From: CAMLHP01 sp035712285
Lineage (GTDB): Bacteria; Gemmatimonadota; Gemmatimonadetes; Gemmatimonadales; GWC2-71-9
Assembly: GCA_035712285.1 (NCBI GenBank)
Contig: DASTBA010000084.1
Coordinates: 1-64,000 of the forward strand
Direction of reading: 5' to 3'
Length of the DNA: 64,000 nucleotides
The translations under genes were made by a program, and so were the position numbers. How positions within the stretch are numbered: position 1 is the stretch's first letter; the number at the start of each line of letters is the position of its first letter. Below, one piece after another: positions 33,508 to 43,873 of the stretch. The notes beneath the pieces were generated by a model. It did not search any database. It was not told the origin of the DNA and worked only from the letters and a program-made list of their open reading frames with translations.

Positions 33508-35363
33508 CCGACACGATGATCCGCCCCGAGCCCGCCACCGCTGCCCCTGCCACCGAGCAGGAGGCGCGCGATGTCGCCGAAGCCGCCCGGGAAAAGGAGT
33601 GGACCGCGCCGAGCTTCGTGCGTGAAATGTTCGAGGGGCAGTACCGGCCCGACCTCGTGTATCCCTTCCCCGAGGTGGACCCCGCCGAGCTGGCGCGCGC
33701 CGAGCCGTTCATGCAGGGGCTCGAGGCCTTCCTGCGCGAGGAAGTCGATAGTGACCGGATTGACCGGGAAGGGAAAATCCCGCCCGGGAACATCGCCCGT
33801 CTTCGGGAGCTGGGTGCCTTCGGCATCAAGATCCCCGTCGAGTATGGCGGCCTGGGACTGAGCCAGACCAGCTACACGCGCGCCATCGGCCTGGTGACCA
33901 GCCAGGACGGCAGCCTCACGGCGCTGCTCTCGGCGCACCAGAGCATCGGGCTGCCGCAGCCGCTCAAGCTCTTCGGCACGCCGGAGCAGAAGGCCCGGTA
34001 TTTCCCCCGTCTGGCGAAGGGGGCGATCAGCGCCTTCGCCCTGACCGAACCGGGCGTCGGCTCGGATCCCGCCGGCGTGTCCACCCATGCCGAGCTCTCG
34101 CCCGACGGGACGCACTGGATCCTGAACGGCGAGAAGCTCTGGTGCACCAACGGCACGGTGGCGGAGCTGTTCGTGGTGATGGCCCGCACCGGACCCAAGG
34201 CCATCACGGCCTTCATCGTGGAGGCGGACTGGCCGGGGGTGGAAGTCGTCGAGCGGCTGCACTTCATGGGGCTCAAGGCGCTGGAAAACGGCGTGATCCG
34301 GTTCACCAACGTCAAGGTGCCGGCGGAAAACGTGCTGTGGGGTGAAGGCAAGGGACTCAAGCTCGCGCTGATCACGCTCAACACCGGGCGGCTGACGTTG
34401 CCGGCTTCCTGCCAGACGGCCGGGAAGCGGTGCCTCGAGATCGCGCGGCGGTGGGCCTCCGAGCGGGTCCAGTGGGGGGCCCCGATCGGGAAGCACGACG
34501 CGATCGCGAACAAGCTGGGCCGGATGGCCGCCGATGTGTATGCCATGGAGGCGGTCAGCGACCTCGCCAGCGGCATGGCGGACCGGGGCGGTTACGATAT
34601 CCGGCTCGAAGCCGCCATCGCCAAGATGTGGAATACCGAGACGGCGTGGCGCATCGTGGACGACACCCTGCAGATCAAGGGTGGCCGCGGATACGAGACC
34701 GCTGACAGCCTCCGAAGCCGGGGCGAGCGCCCCGACCCGGTGGAGCGGATCATGCGGGACATGCGCATCAACCTGATCTTCGAGGGCTCCAGCGAGATCA
34801 TGCGGCTGTTCATCGCCCGCGAGGCGGTGGACACTCATCTCAAGGTGGCCGGCGATCTCATCGACCCTCGGACCAGTCGCGGGCAGAAGCTGCGGGCGTT
34901 GCTCCGGGCAGCGGCCTTCTATGTCGTCTGGTACCCGAAGCTGTGGCTGGGCTGGGGCTGGTGGCCGCGGTACGGCGGCTGGGGAACATTGGCCACCCAT
35001 GTCCGGTTCTGCGAGCGCCGTTCCCGCAAGCTGGCCCGGACGCTGTTCCACTGCATGGTGCGGTTCGGGCCGCGGCTGGAGAAACGGCAGATGGTGCTCG
35101 GACGCCTGGTGGAAATCGGGGCCGAACTCATGGCGATGAGCGCGGCCTGCGCCAAGGCCCGGCAGGAGTTCGCGCGGAACGGCGGTGACCGCCGGCCGAT
35201 GGAGCTGGCGGACCTGTTCTGCCACCAGGCCCGGCGGCGAGTGCACGACCGGTTCGAAGATGTGTACTTCAACGACGACGCCCGGACCTACCGGGTGGCG
35301 CAGCGGGTCCTGGCCGGCGAGCATGCCTGGCTGGAACGTGGAATCGTGAAGGAGACCACCTGA
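33504..35363 (+). CDS. Acyl-CoA dehydrogenase, long/very-long-chain type with C-terminal extension
   Basis: The 619-aa FAD enzyme catalyses the first step of fatty-acid beta-oxidation. The dehydrogenase core (about 60-440) includes SAFALTEPGVGSDPAG, NGEKLWCTNG, VQWGAPIGKHDAIANKLG, QIKGGRGYETADS and the catalytic-base region LIFEGSSEIMRLFIAREA. A C-terminal helical domain of about 170 residues, with a hydrophobic segment (FYVVWYPKLWLGWGWW), resembles membrane-associated VLCAD/ACAD9-type enzymes. It is coupled to tetR upstream and to queF by a one-base TGATG overlap. Confidence 0.92.
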   Translation: MTDTMIRPEPATAAPATEQEARDVAEAAREKEWTAPSFVREMFEGQYRPDLVYPFPEVDPAELARAEPFMQGLEAFLREEVDSDRIDREGKIPPGNIARLRELGAFGIKIPVEYGGLGLSQTSYTRAIGLVTSQDGSLTALLSAHQSIGLPQPLKLFGTPEQKARYFPRLAKGAISAFALTEPGVGSDPAGVSTHAELSPDGTHWILNGEKLWCTNGTVAELFVVMARTGPKAITAFIVEADWPGVEVVERLHFMGLKALENGVIRFTNVKVPAENVLWGEGKGLKLALITLNTGRLTLPASCQTAGKRCLEIARRWASERVQWGAPIGKHDAIANKLGRMAADVYAMEAVSDLASGMADRGGYDIRLEAAIAKMWNTETAWRIVDDTLQIKGGRGYETADSLRSRGERPDPVERIMRDMRINLIFEGSSEIMRLFIAREAVDTHLKVAGDLIDPRTSRGQKLRALLRAAAFYVVWYPKLWLGWGWWPRYGGWGTLATHVRFCERRSRKLARTLFHCMVRFGPRLEKRQMVLGRLVEIGAELMAMSAACAKARQEFARNGGDRRPMELADLFCHQARRRVHDRFEDVYFNDDARTYRVAQRVLAGEHAWLERGIVKETT

Positions 35364-35743
35364 TGCCGACCGCCGAAGGCCGCACCGTGCCCTTCACCGG
35401 CCCGGAGGCCATTGACGCCTCGGTGCTGGAGACGTTCTCGTACGACGGGCCGGAGCAGGAGATCGTGACCGAAACGCACGAGTTCAGCGCCGTCTGTCCC
35501 TACAGCGGGCTTCCCGATTACGCGCTGCTGCGGCTGAGCTACGTGCCGTCCGACCGCTGCATCGAACTCAAGAGCCTCAAGTACTACGTGATGAGCTATC
35601 GCAGCGTGGGGATCTACCAGGAGCATGCCACCGCGCGCCTGGCGGAAGACCTCCAGCACGCCATCGGCGCGAAGCGGCTCACCGTCACCACCATCTACAA
35701 CATCCGCGGCGGCTTCGAGACCACCTGCAGCGTCACGCTCTGA
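35363..35743 (+). CDS. queF: NADPH-dependent 7-cyano-7-deazaguanine reductase (type I QueF)
   Basis: QueF reduces preQ0 to preQ1 in queuosine synthesis. The short 126-aa form is single-domain (type I). The catalytic Cys and Asp are in SAVCPYSGLPDYA. CIELKSLKYYVMSYRS is the QueF family motif. It overlaps the acyl-CoA dehydrogenase gene although the functions are unrelated. The earlier queuosine genes queC and queE are at 48-50 kb. Confidence 0.93.
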   Translation: MPTAEGRTVPFTGPEAIDASVLETFSYDGPEQEIVTETHEFSAVCPYSGLPDYALLRLSYVPSDRCIELKSLKYYVMSYRSVGIYQEHATARLAEDLQHAIGAKRLTVTTIYNIRGGFETTCSVTL

Positions 35744-35747
35744 CGCA

Positions 35748-35798
35748 CACGAAAGCATGAAGGCACGAATGTCCTGTTCGTGCCTTCGTGTTTTCGTG
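35748..35798. repeat. CACGAA-type imperfect palindrome between convergent genes (copy 2)
   Basis: A 22-nt left arm starting CACGAAAGCATGAAGG pairs, with two G-T mismatches, to the right arm ending TTTTCGTG. It lies between convergent queF and the YidB-like gene, the same setting as the copy at 17184-17240. Confidence 0.7.
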
Positions 35799-35808
35799 CC
35801 TTCGTGTC

Positions 35809-36198
35809 CTACGCTCTTGCCGGAGTCCCCGCCGCCACCTGGGCGCCGGTGGTGCCGTCCGGCAAGGTGCCGGCCGGCGTCATCTTGTCGATCACCTCGG
35901 GCAGGATGGTCGCGAGCTTCGCCGACATCTGGTCCGGCGACATGCCGGTCAGCTGCGACAGCTTCTGCAGCCGGTCCGGACCCAGCACTTTCTGCAGCTC
36001 CGCGGGTGAGACGGCCTGATTGACGCCGGTGCTCACCCAGCTTCCCACCTTGGCGCCGAGCCCGTTCTTCTGGAAGTCGCCGATCAGCCCCTGCAGGCCG
36101 CCGTGCTGCGGATCCTCGACCCACTTCATCACGTGGCCGAGGATCCCCCCGGTGCTGACGCTCGCCACGGTGTCCTTCATCTTGTCGTAGAGTCCCAT
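35809..36198 (-). CDS. YidB-like protein (DUF937)
   Basis: The 129-aa helical protein starts at ATG 36198 after GAGG. It has the DUF937/YidB features: a Gly-rich start (GGILGHVMKWVEDPQHGGLQGL), FQKNGLGAKVGSWVSTG, AVSPAELQKVLG, and a C-terminal repeat SQLTGMSPDQMSAKLATILPEVIDKMTP. The biochemical role of this family is unknown. It follows the DUF3761 gene by 2 nt and probably shares its transcript. Confidence 0.85.
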   Translation of the reverse strand: MGLYDKMKDTVASVSTGGILGHVMKWVEDPQHGGLQGLIGDFQKNGLGAKVGSWVSTGVNQAVSPAELQKVLGPDRLQKLSQLTGMSPDQMSAKLATILPEVIDKMTPAGTLPDGTTGAQVAAGTPARA

Positions 36199-36200
36199 CG

Positions 36201-36629
36201 TTACCTCATCGGTTCGTCCTTGAGCCACTGCTTCACGCCACCGTGGCGCGAGCAGGCGCCAACGTGGCGCTGTGCTGCCGAATAGGTCCCGTCGTTGCAG
36301 ATGGCGGTGGCCTCCGCCGCGGTGATCACGGCGTGCCCTGCATGGGGCGCCGCCCCCGCACCGGCCGGCGCGCGCGCCTGCGGCGCGGCTGCTACCGGGG
36401 CCGAGGTCCTCGGTGCCGGTGCGGCCGCCGCTGCCTGGTTGCCATACCACGTCTTGATGCCGTTGTGACCGGAGCAGGCGCCCCGCCTGCTCGCAGCATG
36501 ACTGTACGTGCCATCGCCGCACGCGGCGGTGGCGCCGGCCGGTGCCTGCGCATGCAGCGGCGGCACGAGCAGGACCAGGGCGGCGAACCAGCCGGCTGCC
36601 GCCAGGACCGGGAACCTCAATCTGGCCAT
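36201..36629 (-). CDS. Secreted DUF3761-type repeat protein
   Basis: The 142-aa product has a signal peptide (LAAAGWFAALVLLVPPLHAQ) and two copies of a short Cys-containing module: CGDGTYSHAASRRGACSGHN and CNDGTYSAAQRHVGACSRHG, each followed by G(I/V)K and Trp. An Ala/Pro-rich linker joins them. Each module has two Cys that could form a disulphide. DUF3761 has no assigned function. It is followed closely by the YidB-like gene. Confidence 0.82.
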   Translation of the reverse strand: MARLRFPVLAAAGWFAALVLLVPPLHAQAPAGATAACGDGTYSHAASRRGACSGHNGIKTWYGNQAAAAAPAPRTSAPVAAAPQARAPAGAGAAPHAGHAVITAAEATAICNDGTYSAAQRHVGACSRHGGVKQWLKDEPMR

Positions 36630-36687
36630 CGAGCGACTCCTGTGGGGAGGAAGCGGCGCGGGGTTTCAGAACACGACGGCGCCGGAC

Positions 36688-36730
36688 GTCGAACAGCCGG
36701 ACCGACAATGAGTCGAGCCGGCTGTTCGAC
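36688..36730 (-). terminator. Long hairpin terminator after the M28 peptidase gene
   Basis: A perfect 13-bp inverted repeat (GTCGAACAGCCGG / CCGGCTGTTCGAC) with a 17-nt loop separates the M28 peptidase stop from the DUF3761 gene. It most likely ends the peptidase transcript. Confidence 0.55.
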
Positions 36731-36762
36731 GATCCCCGCCACCTTCCGTTAAGGCATCACGC

Positions 36763-38280
36763 TTATCGCGCGAGCCCGGGTGAGGGCTTGGCCACCGTCG
36801 GCGGCGTCACCGGCCGCGTCTCGCCTCGCGGCAGGAGTACCGGCAGGTTGGCCAGCTCGAATGCGGTCACCGCCATGACCGCCGAGGCCTGCTTCAGGTC
36901 GCCAGGCACGGCGTGGTCGTAGGTATCCACCTGCGAGTGATGGGTGTGTCCATAGCCCCGGCTCTCCTGGTCGAAATTCCAGCCCGGCACGCCATAGGGA
37001 AGGAACGAGAGGTGGTCGGTGCCACCCTTGTTGCCCTGCCGCACGTTCGTGGCGCCGAGTGACGCCACCGGAGCCAGCAGGTCCTTCCAGAGCTGTTCAT
37101 CCTGGTTCCGGCCCTGGAGCGCCTGGCCGGTGATCATGCCGGTGCCGTTGTCGAGCACCAGGACGGCCTGGACCTTCGGCATCTCGGCGGCATGCGCGGC
37201 CGCATAGGCCGCCGAGCCCAGCAAGCCCTCTTCCTCGCCGCTGAAGAGGATGAACCGGATGGTGCGGCGGGGCTTGAGCCCGGACTGCTGGATCGCCCGG
37301 GCCGCCTCGAGCACCACCATGGAGCCGGTCCCGTTGTCGGTCGTGCCGGTGGCGAGATCCCAGCTGTCGAGGTGCGCGCCCAGGATCACCACCTCGTCCG
37401 GCTTCTCGCTCCCCCGGATTTCCGCCACGGTGTTCCACTGGGTCACGGGCCTCGTGCCGACGGTGTTCGCGATCGCCGCCTCGAAGCGGGGCGTCACGTT
37501 CCGCGCGATGAGCCGCGCGAGCATCGCGTAGTCCTCATGTGCGATGACCAGGTTGGGCAGCGGCGAGACGCGATAGGGGGAGCCGCTCATCGTGAGGAGG
37601 GCGAACTCCTTGGCGCCATCGGTCAGCTGGCCCAGGGCGCCGTACTTGCGCAGGAGGTATGGCAGGTCGGTACGGAACTGCTGGCGCCGCTCGGCGGCCG
37701 CCCTCGAGGTGTCCGCGCTGGCCCGGAACCGGGCCTGACGTTCCTGCCGCTCGGCCCGCATCGCCGCGGAATCCGCCGCGGTCATCGGCGGGCCGTCGGG
37801 ATTCCAGATGCTGGCGGGGTCGTTCAGCATGACCCAGGCGCCCTTGATCCGGCCGGCCGCCGCGGCGAGTGATTCGGGGCTCGACCCATCCACCCGCACC
37901 ACCGGTCCGGCGAGCGCCTTGCCACCGGTGCCCACCGTCCAGGCCCAGCTCGCACCCGAGACCAGGCGATTGAACGGGGCGAGGAGCCGCGCCGTGACGG
38001 GGCCCCGCTCCCAGGTGACCCCATATTGCCACGGATCGAGGTCGCCGGAGAGGCCGTAGGCCTTGAACCGGGCCAGCGTCCAGTCGTTGGCCGCGCGCAT
38101 GGCCGGGGAACCGGTCAGGCGCGGGCCGATGACGTCGGACAGGTACTCGAGATTGGCCATGACCTCCGAATGGTCCATGGCCTGGGCGATGATGGCGCCC
38201 GCGCCGCTGGTGTCCACCGTCTGGGCACGGAGCGGGAGGGCGATGAACAGACTGGCGGCGAACAGGGCGGAATGTCGCAT
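36763..38280 (-). CDS. Secreted M28-family zinc metallopeptidase
   Basis: The 505-aa protein starts at ATG 38280 with a Sec signal peptide (FAASLFIALPLRAQ). The M28 co-catalytic zinc site is complete: His/Asp in GAHLDSWD, Asp in GTTDNGTGS, Glu-Glu in FSGEEEGLLGS, Asp in VLVLDNGTG, and His in HTHHSQVDTYDH. An inserted PA-like segment (about 110-180) precedes the catalytic domain. Family members are periplasmic aminopeptidases or carboxypeptidases acting on peptides. It is transcribed away from gltA. Confidence 0.92.
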   Translation of the reverse strand: MRHSALFAASLFIALPLRAQTVDTSGAGAIIAQAMDHSEVMANLEYLSDVIGPRLTGSPAMRAANDWTLARFKAYGLSGDLDPWQYGVTWERGPVTARLLAPFNRLVSGASWAWTVGTGGKALAGPVVRVDGSSPESLAAAAGRIKGAWVMLNDPASIWNPDGPPMTAADSAAMRAERQERQARFRASADTSRAAAERRQQFRTDLPYLLRKYGALGQLTDGAKEFALLTMSGSPYRVSPLPNLVIAHEDYAMLARLIARNVTPRFEAAIANTVGTRPVTQWNTVAEIRGSEKPDEVVILGAHLDSWDLATGTTDNGTGSMVVLEAARAIQQSGLKPRRTIRFILFSGEEEGLLGSAAYAAAHAAEMPKVQAVLVLDNGTGMITGQALQGRNQDEQLWKDLLAPVASLGATNVRQGNKGGTDHLSFLPYGVPGWNFDQESRGYGHTHHSQVDTYDHAVPGDLKQASAVMAVTAFELANLPVLLPRGETRPVTPPTVAKPSPGLAR

Positions 38281-38373
38281 GCGGTGTGTCTCCAGCGAGT
38301 GTTGAAGGGAGGGCTGCCCGGAACTACGCACACACAAGGCGATTTGCTGCGCACCGGCCGAGGCGGTGCCAAG

Positions 38374-38403
38374 TTGACCGCTCTCCCGTGCCTACTATCT
38401 TTG
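38374..38403 (+). promoter_or_regulatory. Promoter of gltA
   Basis: TTGACC (38374-38379), a 16-nt spacer, then TATCTTTG (38396-38403). It fits both a sigma-70 type and the FCB-type TAnnTTTG consensus, and leaves a leader of about 40 nt. Confidence 0.62.
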
Positions 38404-38450
38404 CCGCAGCCAACCCACCCCGCCATCACGGCGGATCAGAGGAACGTGAC

Positions 38451-39734
38451 GTGTCCAAGAATACGCTGTCTATCACTGACAACCGCACCGGCAAGTCCTA
38501 CGAGGTCCCGGTCGAGGATGGGACCATCCGCGCCATGGACCTGCGCCAGATCAAGACGGCTGATGACGATTTCGGCCTGATGACCTACGATCCGGCCTAC
38601 ATGAACACGGCGGCCTGCCGGAGCGCCATCACCTTCATCGACGGCGACCGCGGGATCCTCCGCTATCGGGGTTACCCGATCGAGGAACTGGCGGACCGGG
38701 CCTCGTTCCTCGAGGTCGCCTACCTGCTGGCCGAAGGGGAGCTCCCGACCCGCGCCCAGCTGGACAAGTGGACCGAGGACATCCGCTACCATACCTACGT
38801 CCACACCAACATCATCCGCTTCATGGACGGGTTCCGCTATGACGCGCACCCGATGGGGATGCTGCTGGGGGCCGTCGGCGCACTGAGCACCTTCTACCCC
38901 GACGCCAAGGACATCCACGACCCGGCCAACCGCTACATCCAGCGGGTCCGGCTGATGGCCAAGATGCCGACGCTCGCGGCCTTCGTCTTCCGCCATGCGC
39001 GCGGGCTCCCCTACGAATTCCCGCGAAACGACCTGGACTACATCGGCAACTACGTCAACATGACGTTCAGCATCGGCGGGCAGCACAAGCCCAACAAGGT
39101 GCTGCAGCGCGCGCTCGAGATCCTGCTCATCCTGCATGCCGACCATGAGCAGAACTGCTCCACCAGCGCGGTGCGCGCCGTGGGGTCGTCGGCGGTGGAT
39201 CCGTTCAGCGCCATCTCGGCCGGCATCGCGGCGCTCTATGGCCCGCTGCACGGCGGCGCCAACGAGGCGGTGCTCCGGATGCTGGATGACATCGGCGACC
39301 GGAAGAACATTCCCGCCTTCATCGAGAAGGTGAAGAGCGGCGAGGGCCGGCTCATGGGCTTCGGCCACCGGGTGTACAAGTCGTACGACCCGCGCGCCAA
39401 GCTCATCAAGCGCGTGGCGGACGAGGTGTTCGCGCAGACGGGACTCAACCCCAAGCTCGAGCTGGCCCTGGAACTCGAGAAGATCGCCCTCTCGGACGAC
39501 TACTTCGTCAAGCGGAAGCTGTACCCGAACGTGGACTTCTACTCCGGCCTGATCTACCAGGCGATGGGCTATCCGGCCGACTACTTCACAGTGCTGTTCG
39601 CCCTGGGCCGGATGCCGGGCTGGCTGGCGCAGTGGGAGGAGATGCTGTCGGACAAGGAGCAGAAGATCGCCCGGCCGCGGCAGATCTACACCGGGGCGGC
39701 AAAGCGGGAATTCGTGCCGATCGAACGGCGGTAG
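38451..39734 (+). CDS. gltA: Citrate synthase (type II)
   Basis: Citrate synthase condenses oxaloacetate and acetyl-CoA at entry to the TCA cycle. The 427-aa product starts at GTG 38451 after AGAGGA. Active-site regions are conserved: the first catalytic His in NCSTSAVRAVGSS/LHADHEQN, the second in YGPLHGGANEAVLRML, and the third region GFGHRVYKSYDPRA with the Asp downstream. The N-terminal beta domain (DNRTGKSYEVPVEDGTIRAM) is that of hexameric, NADH-sensitive bacterial enzymes. Confidence 0.96.
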   Translation: MSKNTLSITDNRTGKSYEVPVEDGTIRAMDLRQIKTADDDFGLMTYDPAYMNTAACRSAITFIDGDRGILRYRGYPIEELADRASFLEVAYLLAEGELPTRAQLDKWTEDIRYHTYVHTNIIRFMDGFRYDAHPMGMLLGAVGALSTFYPDAKDIHDPANRYIQRVRLMAKMPTLAAFVFRHARGLPYEFPRNDLDYIGNYVNMTFSIGGQHKPNKVLQRALEILLILHADHEQNCSTSAVRAVGSSAVDPFSAISAGIAALYGPLHGGANEAVLRMLDDIGDRKNIPAFIEKVKSGEGRLMGFGHRVYKSYDPRAKLIKRVADEVFAQTGLNPKLELALELEKIALSDDYFVKRKLYPNVDFYSGLIYQAMGYPADYFTVLFALGRMPGWLAQWEEMLSDKEQKIARPRQIYTGAAKREFVPIERR

Positions 39735-39767
39735 GCGCGGGCGGGACCGCAACGCGAGCAGGGGCGC

Positions 39768-39809
39768 ATCGCGAGCAGGGGCGCAACGCGTTGCGCCCCT
39801 GCTCGCGAT
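39768..39809. repeat. Perfect 42-bp palindrome between gltA and speA (GGGGCGC family)
   Basis: Two 21-nt arms meet with no loop: ATCGCGAGCAGGGGCGCAAC and its exact complement on the other side. The unit GCGAGCAGGGGCGCA is also present as a direct repeat at 39754-39768. It sits between convergent genes and shares its GGGGCGCAA core with the element at 49128-49151. Confidence 0.8.
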
Positions 39810-39815
39810 CGGATT

Positions 39816-41729
<1,914 letters not shown>

Positions 41730-41736
41730 GGTTCGA

Positions 41737-41790
41737 CCCTCGATTGGCGTAGTGGGCGGAAAACGTAACGACAGAATCCCGGCGATGAAA
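41737..41790 (-). promoter_or_regulatory. Promoter and ribosome-binding site of speA
   Basis: On the minus strand TTTC (41790-41787) is followed after 19 nt by TACGTTTT (41767-41760), an FCB-style pair. Predicted start is near 41752. GAGGG (41741-41737) lies 7 nt before ATC 41729. This site decides the start codon because the only standard start codons are upstream of it. Confidence 0.5.
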
Positions 41791-42086
41791 GCCGATGCAG
41801 TGTCGTGCCGGGGAGCAACACGACGGCGACACCCTATGGCGCGCCCCCCGCGGCGCCGTTGCCACACCCGGTCTCGGCCGGTTCCCGGGGAACGTCGCCG
41901 CGAATGCTGGCAGGGTCGGTGCATGCACCCTAACCGATTGCACGAGCATCAGTTGAACGGATGCCGGAGCGGCAGGAGGAAGGGGCACGAAGCTCGCTTC
42001 ATGATCCGGCGCACGAAGCACCGCGGTACGGGTGCAGTGAAGCAGGTTGCAGTCACCAATTTCTGCTCCAGGAGAGCAACGACTCT
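41791..42086. other. Intergenic region between divergent speA and a hypothetical gene
   Basis: Together with 41730-41790 this gap is about 350 nt. Open frames here are short, Arg-rich and unlike any protein I know. AGGAG at 42070-42074 lies 12 nt before ATG 42087. No repeat, RNA gene or clear promoter for the plus-strand gene was found. Confidence 0.5.
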
Positions 42087-42737
42087 ATGGTCACCCCAGG
42101 TATGCTGTCGGGCCACCGGGTACCCGAGAACGTGCGTGTGGATTTCGATGTCGTGATTGCCCGCGCGTGGCAGGCGCTGGCACTGGCCCATGAAGAGGCG
42201 CTCGTGACCTTCGTGCGGCGGGTCAGCCCGCGGATCGGGACCGAGGCCGCCCTGCAGCGCTATTTCCGTGAAGTGGCGGTGCCGCTCGAGATGCGGGAGA
42301 CCGTCCGGACCCGCGCCCTGCTGGCACTGACGCCGGACGAGCGGCGCCGCGGTGCGGAAGACAGCGAGGGCTGGAACTTGCTTCGTCCCGACCAGCTGGT
42401 CGGCGCGGTCCGGCGGCGCACCCGGTTCGTCGAGGAGACGACGCTGGCACTCAAGCTGGCCGCCGCTGCCGCCGAAGAGTCGCTCACCACCACCCACGTC
42501 CGGATGGCGCTGGAGACGGCGCACGTGCTGAGTGGCTCGATCCCGGTGGACGAGTCCATCATGCATTACATCCGGTCGTTCCGCCTGGCCAATGCCTCGG
42601 CGCAGGTGGTGTTCCAGCGGGCCATGGCGCAGCTGGCCGATCTCGATGTGGAGGTCACCGCCGAGCTGCCGGTGATCGAGGCACCCCGGCCGCGCCGCCT
42701 GGCGTCGCTCACCGTGCTGGGGCTGCGCGCCGGCTGA
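42087..42737 (+). CDS. Hypothetical protein
   Basis: The 216-aa, mainly helical soluble protein starts at ATG 42087 with AGGAG upstream. It is rich in Ala, Arg and Glu, with segments such as DVVIARAWQALALAHEEALV, FVEETTLALKLAAAAAEESL and SIMHYIRSFRLANASAQVVF. No signal peptide, membrane helix, cysteine cluster or known motif is seen. It is followed 34 nt later by an M50 protease gene. I do not recognise it. Confidence 0.65.
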   Translation: MVTPGMLSGHRVPENVRVDFDVVIARAWQALALAHEEALVTFVRRVSPRIGTEAALQRYFREVAVPLEMRETVRTRALLALTPDERRRGAEDSEGWNLLRPDQLVGAVRRRTRFVEETTLALKLAAAAAEESLTTTHVRMALETAHVLSGSIPVDESIMHYIRSFRLANASAQVVFQRAMAQLADLDVEVTAELPVIEAPRPRRLASLTVLGLRAG

Positions 42738-42771
42738 TGCTGTTCTGACGCGCCGGGGGTAAGATTCAGGC

Positions 42772-43833
42772 ATGGCCTGGTCTTTCCCCATCGCGCGGAT
42801 CGGCGGGACAGTCGTGAAGGTCCACGTGACCTTCCTGCTGCTGCTCGGCTTCTTCCTCGTGGCCGGCGGCCTCGCCGCCGTCGGCCTCATCCTCGCCGTC
42901 TTCGCCTGCGTCCTCCTCCACGAATTCGGGCACGTGCTCATGGCACGCCGCTTTGGCGTGCGCACACCCGATGTGATCCTGCTCCCGATCGGCGGGCTGG
43001 CGCGCCTCGAGCGCATGCCGGAGGAACCCCGGCAGGAACTGCTGATCGCGCTGGCCGGGCCGGTGGTGACACTGCTGCTGGCCGTGATCTTCTATGCCCT
43101 GCTCCGGGTGGCGGGCACGGTGCCCCCGCTCCTTCCGTCACTCGAAGTGCAGGCCGGCTCGGTGCTGGGGGAGCTGTACAGCATCAACGTGCTGCTCCTG
43201 CTGTTCAACCTGATTCCCGCGTTTCCCATGGACGGCGGGCGGGTCCTGCGCGCGCTCCTGGCTGCGCGGCAGGGGCTCCCCCGTGCCACCCGGATCGCCG
43301 CGACCGTGGGCCAGGTGCTCGCGTTCGGGCTCGGGTTCGCGGCGCTCATGAGCGGCAACATTCTCCTGCTGCTCATCGCGTTCTTCGTCTTCATCGGTGC
43401 CGGAGGGGAGGCCGCCGCGGTCGAGACCCGCGAGGCGGGGCGCGGCCTCACGGTGCGCGAGATGATGGTGACGGACTTCCGCACCCTGCCGGCCTGGGCC
43501 ACGCTCCGGGACGCAGCCGAATTGCTCGTGGCCTCCGATCAGCGGGAATTCCCGGTGGTGGACAACGCCGGCGCGGTGGTGGGCATTCTCTCGCGGGACG
43601 ACCTGGTGAAGGGACTGTCACAGCGGGGGCCGGATGCACTGGCCCGGGAGGCGCTCGCGGGACCGAGCGCGCCGATCGCCGCGACCGTGGCGTTCGAGCC
43701 GGCGCTGGCGGCGCTGCAGGCGAGCGGGAGGAGCGCGCTGCCTGTGATGGAGAACGGACGGCTGATCGGGATGCTGACCCGGGACAACATCACCGACCTC
43801 GTGCTGGTGCGGCGGGCGGTGGCGCGGCCGTAG
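42772..43833 (+). CDS. Site-2 protease family (M50) membrane metalloprotease with two CBS domains
   Basis: The 353-aa protein has an N-terminal membrane half with the zinc-binding HEFGH at residues 50-54 and the third ligand region NLIPAFPMDGGRVL at about 145-158. Two CBS domains follow (MMVTDFRTLPAWATLRDAAELLVASDQREFPVVDNAG, then ALPVMENGRLIGMLTRDNI). M50 proteases cut substrates within the membrane; CBS domains often sense adenylates. TAAGAT lies 6 nt before the ATG, so the mRNA may be leaderless. Target unknown. Confidence 0.92.
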   Translation: MAWSFPIARIGGTVVKVHVTFLLLLGFFLVAGGLAAVGLILAVFACVLLHEFGHVLMARRFGVRTPDVILLPIGGLARLERMPEEPRQELLIALAGPVVTLLLAVIFYALLRVAGTVPPLLPSLEVQAGSVLGELYSINVLLLLFNLIPAFPMDGGRVLRALLAARQGLPRATRIAATVGQVLAFGLGFAALMSGNILLLLIAFFVFIGAGGEAAAVETREAGRGLTVREMMVTDFRTLPAWATLRDAAELLVASDQREFPVVDNAGAVVGILSRDDLVKGLSQRGPDALAREALAGPSAPIAATVAFEPALAALQASGRSALPVMENGRLIGMLTRDNITDLVLVRRAVARP

Positions 43834-43839
43834 GGGTCG

Positions 43840-43873
43840 CCTGTAGGGGCCGCCGGCCGGCGGCCCCTACAGG
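43840..43873. repeat. Perfect 34-bp palindrome after the M50 gene (GTAGGGGC family)
   Basis: CCTGTAGGGGCCGCCGG is followed directly by its reverse complement. It covers the stop codon of the convergent hypothetical gene (TAG at 43869-43867), so it is both coding end and hairpin. Confidence 0.8.
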
